Positions 7,370 through 12,074 of a DNA stretch of 12,074 nt are shown here, one piece after another; positions within the stretch are counted from its first letter, which is position 1; the number at the start of each line of letters is the position of its first letter. The position numbers were made by a program, and so were the translations under genes. The DNA lies in contig JAOZRI010000045.1 of assembly GCA_029940235.1 (NCBI GenBank), positions 1 through 12,074 of the forward strand, in the 5' to 3' direction. This DNA is from Desulfobacula sp. Lineage in GTDB: Bacteria > Desulfobacterota > Desulfobacteria > Desulfobacterales > Desulfobacteraceae. Below the pieces are notes generated by a model that did no database searches, was not told the DNA's origin, and saw nothing but the letters and a program-made list of their open reading frames with translations.

Positions 7370-8242
7370 TTATAATTGTTTTAATATTTTTTCTACTATC
7401 GGGTCAAAATTCTTTGAAAAATTTGTCTCTTTATCTTGCAGCATTATTGGTACTCCACTGTCACCGGAAATAACAACATCTGTATCAAAGGGAATTGATC
7501 CCAGAAATTCAAGGCCCTGGGTTTTAGCTGTTTTTTCCCCGCCGCCTGAACTGAACAGATCAATGGGCTCGTTGCAGTGGGGGCACTTAAAACCTGCCAT
7601 ATTTTCAACTATTCCAAGGGTTTTTAAGTGAACAGTTTTGCAAAATGATATTGATTTTCTGATATCTGCCAAGGCTACTTCCTGGGGTGTTGTGACAATT
7701 ACACCCAATGCTTCTGGAATAGTCTGTACAACAGTTAAAGGTTCATCACCTGTCCCTGGAGGGGCATCAATAATTAAAAAATCAAGTTCTCCCCAGTCAA
7801 CAGAACTTACAAACTGTCTGATCATACCTGTTTTGGCAGGACCTCGCCAGATAATTGCCTGGTCTTTATCCTGCATTAATGCCTGGACAGAGACAACTTT
7901 AAGATTTTCATTAACCTGTTTAGGCAGCAAAAGCTTGTTATCGGACATATCAAGCAATTCTGTAAGCCCTAACATCTGGGCAATGGATGGGCCGTGAACA
8001 TCAACATCCATCAAGCCGGTTTTATATCCTTTTTTAGAAAGGCTTGCAGCAAGATTGGCAGATACACTGCTTTTGCCTACTCCTCCTTTTCCGCTTAAAA
8101 CAAATATTTTATGTTTAATTTTAGAGAGAGAAAGCTTAATTGCCTCGTCTTCAAGTTTTTGCCTTGCAGCCATATCCTGCTGGCCTCCCTGGGAAGGGCA
8201 GCCTGAACTTTTTTTAGCATTGTCAACATTGTCATGAATCAT
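7370..8242 (-). CDS. mrp: Mrp/NBP35-type Fe-S cluster carrier ATPase
   Basis: This is a P-loop ATPase of the Mrp/ApbC/NBP35 group, cytoplasmic proteins that carry and hand over [4Fe-4S] clusters as dimers. In its 290 residues the deviant Walker A GKGGVGKSS is at 51-59, DVDVHGPSIAQMLG at 79-92, the Walker B-like DAPPGTGDEP at 159-168, and the cluster-binding CPHC at 220-223. There is no N-terminal DUF59/MIP18 domain, so this is the short form common in anaerobes. The N-terminal tail has a single Cys15 (SGCPSQGG). The ATG at 8242 follows AAAGGAG at a rather long 12-nt spacing. It lies 87 bp after the lolB-like gene, across a stretch with nested palindromes, and 2 nt before the dGTPase-like gene. 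Its client proteins are unknown. Confidence 0.92.
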   Translation of the reverse strand: MIHDNVDNAKKSSGCPSQGGQQDMAARQKLEDEAIKLSLSKIKHKIFVLSGKGGVGKSSVSANLAASLSKKGYKTGLMDVDVHGPSIAQMLGLTELLDMSDNKLLLPKQVNENLKVVSVQALMQDKDQAIIWRGPAKTGMIRQFVSSVDWGELDFLIIDAPPGTGDEPLTVVQTIPEALGVIVTTPQEVALADIRKSISFCKTVHLKTLGIVENMAGFKCPHCNEPIDLFSSGGGEKTAKTQGLEFLGSIPFDTDVVISGDSGVPIMLQDKETNFSKNFDPIVEKILKQL

Positions 8243-8278
8243 TTTTTATAACATCTCCTTTGAGAAATATTGTTGGTA

Positions 8279-8303
8279 AATCACCATTAATAATGGTCAT
8301 TAT
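8279..8303. promoter_or_regulatory. Nested palindromes upstream of mrp, possible operator
   Basis: Two perfect inverted repeats overlap here: ACCATTA-A-TAATGGT at 8283-8297 and ATAATG-GT-CATTAT at 8290-8303. With one mismatch the first extends to 8279-8301. They lie 37-61 bp before the mrp start inside the only sizeable internal gap of the operon. They could bind a dimeric repressor, but no known operator is matched and the AT-rich background makes chance palindromes more likely. Confidence 0.3.
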
Positions 8304-8329
8304 CCATGGTCTGTCAACAGGATGTTTTT

Positions 8330-9100
8330 CTATTGAGTAACAGCCTGTACCTGGAATACCGACTTTTTTATGGCTGGGTTTGAAATAAAATTTGTGATTT
8401 CAAGGCTTAGCTTTCTGTTGCTGCTGTCTTTGATTTCAAGTTTTCCAGGAATAGTATCTAAACCATATGTTTTGTATTCTTTGATGACTGTTTCCAACTC
8501 AAATTTTCCTGTGTAATCTTCCTTGTGGAACCTGTCTATGCTCTTTGTATCATCAAAATGGAAAAAATATCTTAAACTCTGCTCTTTTGGGATTAATACA
8601 ATTGTGGATAGAGAAGTATCAGATGGCTCAAAATAAGTATCATCAATGCTGTGTGACCACAATCGACCCAGTAAAAGCAATATCATTTCAGACATTTTGA
8701 TGGGAACATGGATATACTTTTCCATGTCAGGGTCTTTGGATTTAAATGAATGTTTTGAATGTCTGCCTGTATGTGAAATAAAAGTGATTTTTTCCCCTGT
8801 ACTGATAATGGTCTCAATGGGGTTTGCAGATATGAGAAATGTGATCCTTATTTTATTTGGAAAGACAGCAGCCCATGCTATTTTAAATATTTCATGGCTT
8901 GTGCCTGTTTCAAGTCTTACCAGGCCAGTTCCTTTGCTTGTGATGACGTGGTTATTATAGGAGCCTATCTGTTTTGCTAAAACTAAAGCTTTTTTATCAA
9001 GTTCAGGGTTTGTGGCAGGTCTTAGAGGTGCACAACCCGGGACAATAAGGATGAGGCAGGCAAAACAGATAAGGTTTAATAAAAATTTTTGTTTACTCAT
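8330..9100 (-). CDS. LolB-like outer-membrane lipoprotein (family tentative)
   Basis: The 256-residue protein starts with a basic, then hydrophobic signal ending in the lipobox IVPGC, so the mature protein begins at lipidated Cys23. The residue after it is Ala, not Asp, which favours the outer membrane. The body is a mix of beta-strand-like segments (GTGLVRLETG, FKIAWAAVFPNKIRITFL, GEKITFISHTG) with a later FELETVIKEYKTYG. This pattern resembles LolB/DUF4292-type lipoproteins, which take up lipidated proteins at the outer membrane; I infer this from gene shape and context, not from a diagnostic motif. The start overlaps the stop of the TPR lipoprotein gene by 8 nt (ATGAGTAA), so the two are probably made together. 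It ends in TAG. Lipoprotein status is firm; LolB function is only possible. Confidence 0.78.
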   Translation of the reverse strand: MSKQKFLLNLICFACLILIVPGCAPLRPATNPELDKKALVLAKQIGSYNNHVITSKGTGLVRLETGTSHEIFKIAWAAVFPNKIRITFLISANPIETIISTGEKITFISHTGRHSKHSFKSKDPDMEKYIHVPIKMSEMILLLLGRLWSHSIDDTYFEPSDTSLSTIVLIPKEQSLRYFFHFDDTKSIDRFHKEDYTGKFELETVIKEYKTYGLDTIPGKLEIKDSSNRKLSLEITNFISNPAIKKSVFQVQAVTQ

Positions 9101-10826
9101 TGATTCTCTTTAGCAGGGCATCAATTTTTTTTTCCAATTGTAAAACGATTTTTTTATCTTCCTCTTTAGCATTGGACAATGCTTTTTTATAAGTGCTTAA
9201 TGCCTTGTCAAATTGATCTGCTTTGTGATATGCATCCCCAAGGTGATCAGATATAACTGTTTCAAAAGATGACAGCTCTGCTGCTTTTTCAAGTATTTTA
9301 ACAGCCTTTTTAAAATTACCCATTTTATAATAGACCCAGCCCAGACTATCGGTGATATAGCCGTCGTCTGGTTTGATGGCATTTGCCTTTTTAATCAGTT
9401 CAAGTGCCTTATCAAGCAAGATCCCCTGGTCTGCATATGAATATCCAAGATAGTTTAAAGCACTGGCATCATCCGGGTCAATCTCAATAATTTTCTTCAT
9501 TGAGTTAAGACTCTCTTTTTTTAAACCTGCTTTATCTAGTACCGCACCAAGCCTGAATAACAGTGAAGTGTTTTCAGGGGACTCTTCAAGCCCATCTTTC
9601 AGCAGTGTTATAGCTTGTTCATATTGTTTGTTTTTCTCATAAAAAGAGGCAAGATAGACTATAATATCAATATCCTTTGGGATCTCTTCATGCTTTCTTT
9701 CAAGATAAGCCATGGCAGTTTTCTCTTTACCTAGCTCTTTATAAAGAAAAGTAATACTTAAAATAGTTTTTTTGTATTGGGAATAGTCAGGTTCTACTTT
9801 TAGATAATGCCAGATTGCTTTTTTAAAATCCTTAATTGATTCAAAGGCCATGGCTGTAAAAAAGTTCAAGGTTGAATCATCAGGGTCTGCCTTAAGCATT
9901 TGGGAAAATATAATTACAGCATCCTGATATTTTTTGCTGGTAATATATTCATCCACAGCAACCATGATGAGTCTGGAACCACGTTCAACTTCCCTGCCAA
10001 GCTCCATAAAAAGGTTGGCAGCCTTTTTTTTCATATGATTTTTATAATAATGCAAACCCATACCAAGCCGGGCCCTGTAATTGTCAGGTTCAATTTCAAG
10101 TATCTGTTCATAGTTCTTTAATATTTTATTTTTATCCAGGTTCATTAGTGAATAAATTTTTATCAGTTGAAATCTTGGCTGTACAAGATCAGGTTCGAGT
10201 TCAATAGTCTTTAAAAATTGCTGCTCTGCAGTTTTATACTGTTTTTGAGCAAGATATACTTCGCCAAGATAAAACCAGGAGACATAATAATCAGGGAATT
10301 GTTTAACCATTTTTTTAAACAATACCAAAGCCTGGGTATAATTCTCTTTTTCCATATAAATTTTGCCAAGGCGAAGAAATGTTTCCTTATTTGCAGGATC
10401 AAGCAGTAGAGCTTTGTTTAAAACAGCAACAAGTTCTTTTTCATCCATGCTGTTTTGTTTGAGCTGAATAAGCAGCAGCAATCCATCGACATTTGCAGGT
10501 TTCTGCTGAACAAAGTTTTCTACAAGATTAACAGCTTGTATTCTCATGTTTTGTTTCAGGTATAGCCCCGTTAGGTCCTGGGTTAGGATGAATGAGTCTG
10601 GGTCTTTTAAAAGGGCTTTTTCCAGCGATTCAATAGCCTTGTTGAAGTTGCTATTCTTTATATGGATGCGGGATTCAAGAAAAAAATAATTTGCAGAGAG
10701 ATGCTCTTCTTTATTTAGTGAATTCTCTTGAATTGATTGAGATTCCATGGATTGTTGATTCAACAGTGTACACCCAGCTGCAAAAAGAGATAGAATAAAA
10801 ACAAAAAGAGTATAACAATTTTTCAT
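9093..10826 (-). CDS. TPR-repeat lipoprotein
   Basis: The 577-residue protein has a lipoprotein signal with lipobox FAAGC (Cys19; next residue Thr), so it should be lipid-anchored, probably facing the periplasm at the outer membrane. From about residue 45 almost the whole protein is tandem tetratricopeptide repeats, roughly a dozen units of about 34 residues. Examples are NKAIESLEKALLKDPDS, YTQALVLFKKMVKQFPD and KKAVKILEKAAELSS. The best-conserved unit is near residues 455-530 (LNYLGYSYADQG, ITDSLGWVYYKMGN). TPR arrays are protein-binding scaffolds; no enzymatic domain is seen. ATG 10826 follows AAGG at about 12 nt. The gene lies 30 bp after the sigma gene and overlaps the LolB-like lipoprotein gene. 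Its partner and pathway are unknown. Confidence 0.9.
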   Translation of the reverse strand: MKNCYTLFVFILSLFAAGCTLLNQQSMESQSIQENSLNKEEHLSANYFFLESRIHIKNSNFNKAIESLEKALLKDPDSFILTQDLTGLYLKQNMRIQAVNLVENFVQQKPANVDGLLLLIQLKQNSMDEKELVAVLNKALLLDPANKETFLRLGKIYMEKENYTQALVLFKKMVKQFPDYYVSWFYLGEVYLAQKQYKTAEQQFLKTIELEPDLVQPRFQLIKIYSLMNLDKNKILKNYEQILEIEPDNYRARLGMGLHYYKNHMKKKAANLFMELGREVERGSRLIMVAVDEYITSKKYQDAVIIFSQMLKADPDDSTLNFFTAMAFESIKDFKKAIWHYLKVEPDYSQYKKTILSITFLYKELGKEKTAMAYLERKHEEIPKDIDIIVYLASFYEKNKQYEQAITLLKDGLEESPENTSLLFRLGAVLDKAGLKKESLNSMKKIIEIDPDDASALNYLGYSYADQGILLDKALELIKKANAIKPDDGYITDSLGWVYYKMGNFKKAVKILEKAAELSSFETVISDHLGDAYHKADQFDKALSTYKKALSNAKEEDKKIVLQLEKKIDALLKRINE

Positions 10827-10856
10827 AATTGGAATTACCTTAAATTAAATTTCAGG

Positions 10857-11789
10857 CTATTGGGTATGGTCATACATATCAAAATCAGGCATACCTTTTT
10901 TAAAAAAAGCTTTCATTTTTTTTAAAATATTATTTTCAATCTGCCTTACCCGTTCCCTGGATATTGAGTAGATTTCTCCTATCTGCTGGAGAGTTTGGGG
11001 ACTGTCGGAAAAAATTCTTCTGTCAAAGATATCAAGCTCTCTCTCATTGAGTGTCTTTTTAAATTCTTTAACTTTTTTATGCAAAATATCTTCAATCTCT
11101 TTTTTAGCAACTCTATCCTCAGATGTATCAGTTTCAATATTTATAAACTCAATTCGTTGGGTGTTTGAATCATTTTTTAATGGCTCATCAAGGCTTAAAT
11201 CCCAGTTTGCAAGCCTCTGATCCATATCAACCACCTCTTTTTCAGATACACCAAGTTGTTCTGATAACAATTTGGGTTTTGGATCAAAGCCCTGCTCAAT
11301 TAATCTCTGTTTCTCTTTTTTTAATCTGAAAAATAGTTTACGCTGCCCCTGTGTTGTTCCAATTTTTACCATTCGCCAATTATCCATTATAAATTTAAGG
11401 ATATAGGCTTTTATCCAGAACGAGGAGTAGTATGAGAATTTAACATTTTTATATGGGTTGAATTTTTTAACAGCCCGCACCAGTCCCATATTGCCTTCCT
11501 GAATTAAATCTGCAAGGTTCTGCATCCAGATTCTTTGAAATTCCAGGGCAATTTTAACAACAAGACGCAGGTTGGAAGTGGTCATGATATAGGCAGCATC
11601 TGGATCCTCATCTTCCTGGATTCTTTTTCCAAGGTCAACTTCCTCTTCTCGCGTGAGCAGCCTGTACCGGCTTATTTCATTGAGATAACTTTGAATGGGG
11701 TCGGATTTTACAAGGGCTTTTGTATTAGATGTTTTTGTCTTTTTTACAGGAGCCAGAAAGTCTTTTTTATTCAATCTCTTTTTTGCCAT
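10857..11789 (-). CDS. rpoH: RpoH-like sigma-70 family factor (sigma-32 type)
   Basis: The 310-residue sigma factor has region 1.2 (SDPIQSYLNEISRYRLLTRE, 29-48), region 2 (about 67-136: NLRLVVKIA, DLIQEGNMGLVRAVKKF, FSYYSSFWIKAYILKFI), region 3 and region 4.2 (LQQIGEIYSISRERVRQIE, 267-285). After region 2.4 comes QRKLFFRLK (149-157), which matches the RpoH box that separates heat-shock sigmas from RpoD and RpoS. Region 1.1 is absent. The first ~28 residues are Lys-rich. ATG 11789 has AGGA 8 nt upstream. A candidate extended -10 promoter lies about 34 bp before the start. It heads a co-directional run with two lipoprotein genes, mrp and the dGTPase-like gene. Sigma identity is firm; the symbol rests on the RpoH box, and another stress-type role is possible. 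It ends in TAG. Confidence 0.88.
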   Translation of the reverse strand: MAKKRLNKKDFLAPVKKTKTSNTKALVKSDPIQSYLNEISRYRLLTREEEVDLGKRIQEDEDPDAAYIMTTSNLRLVVKIALEFQRIWMQNLADLIQEGNMGLVRAVKKFNPYKNVKFSYYSSFWIKAYILKFIMDNWRMVKIGTTQGQRKLFFRLKKEKQRLIEQGFDPKPKLLSEQLGVSEKEVVDMDQRLANWDLSLDEPLKNDSNTQRIEFINIETDTSEDRVAKKEIEDILHKKVKEFKKTLNERELDIFDRRIFSDSPQTLQQIGEIYSISRERVRQIENNILKKMKAFFKKGMPDFDMYDHTQ

Positions 11790-11822
11790 TAATTATATCC
11801 TGAGAGTTGTTTTTAAAATAAC

Positions 11823-11831
11823 AGTATAGCA
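11823..11831 (-). promoter_or_regulatory. Candidate extended -10 promoter for the sigma gene
   Basis: The minus strand reads TGCTATACT (11831-11823), an extended -10 element with only one mismatch in the hexamer. No good -35 lies 17 bp upstream, which extended -10 promoters tolerate. Transcription would start near 11815, giving a leader of about 25 nt. No sigma-32-type promoter was seen here. Confidence 0.5.
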
Positions 11832-11882
11832 TTATCATGATATGTATGAAAGTAATAAATTTTATAGTAAAGTAGTCAATCT

Positions 11883-11891
11883 TGCTATAAT
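11883..11891 (+). promoter_or_regulatory. Candidate extended -10 promoter for tRNA-Arg
   Basis: The plus strand reads TGCTATAAT, a perfect extended -10. It would start transcription near 11898, about 47 nt before the mature tRNA. A closer alternative is TGGACA (11904-11909) with GATAAA (11925-11930), but its 15-bp spacer is short and its -10 weaker. Confidence 0.5.
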
Positions 11892-11944
11892 GTTATTTTT
11901 TTATGGACAATTTTAAATGGATTTGATAAAAGATTCTTTTGTTT

Positions 11945-12021
<77 letters not shown>

Positions 12022-12033
12022 TTAAAATCAAGG

Positions 12034-12061
12034 CTCTTGGGGTTTTACCTTAAGAGTTTTT
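12034..12061 (+). terminator. Rho-independent terminator after tRNA-Arg
   Basis: A 9-bp stem, CTCTTGGGG with CCTTAAGAG (two G-T pairs), closes a 5-nt loop TTTTA and is followed by TTTTT. It lies 13 bp past the tRNA CCA end, the expected place. Confidence 0.8.
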
Positions 12062-12074
12062 GTTGTGTGTGGAT

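Noticed and set aside
7054..7473. 139-codon plus-strand frame
   Set aside because: Opposite the dGTPase-like gene start and the mrp end; no domain is recognisable and it is best explained as a shadow.
8290..8304. Fur box
   Set aside because: The half-sites ATAATG/CATTAT are 2 bp apart, not at the classical spacing, so only a generic palindrome is claimed.

Overview
The window looks like a piece of a Gram-negative, AT-rich bacterial chromosome. It carries heptose and lipid A (LPS) genes, lipoprotein genes, a sigma-32-type factor and a short Mrp ATPase. The gene content and codon style suggest a deltaproteobacterium, probably a Desulfobacteraceae-type sulfate reducer. That assignment is inference, because no marker gene was compared. 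All genes but one are complete; the carbamoyltransferase at the left edge is cut.

Left half (1-6148), LPS precursors. A minus-strand unit runs hldD, hldE, lpxK, carbamoyltransferase, with overlaps of 8 nt (hldD/hldE) and 13 nt (lpxK/carbamoyltransferase) and a gap of 8 nt (hldE/lpxK). From the same ~276-bp intergenic region, gmhA and gmhB are read on the plus strand. Together gmhA, hldE (kinase), gmhB, hldE (nucleotidyltransferase) and hldD supply every step from sedoheptulose 7-phosphate to ADP-L-glycero-beta-D-manno-heptose. LpxK adds the 4'-phosphate to lipid A. The NodU/CmcH-type carbamoyltransferase may decorate the sugar product.

Right half (6183-11789), a second minus-strand unit. In transcription order it is an RpoH-like sigma factor, a TPR-repeat lipoprotein, a LolB-like lipoprotein (8-nt overlap), an Mrp/NBP35-type Fe-S carrier ATPase and a dGTPase-like HD phosphohydrolase. 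The last gene converges on gmhB across only 34 bp, in which I see no clear terminator.

Right edge. A tRNA-Arg(UCT) gene with encoded CCA is transcribed divergently from the sigma gene and ends in a convincing rho-independent terminator. Both divergent transcripts have extended -10 promoter candidates.

The window is mostly housekeeping. I found no CRISPR array, insertion sequence, integrase or defence system, and nothing I would call a wholly new system. The points most worth a second look are the carbamoyltransferase fused by overlap to heptose/lipid A genes, a GmhB with two altered zinc-ligand positions, an in-frame TAG as the only stop between gmhA and gmhB, and nested palindromes before mrp.
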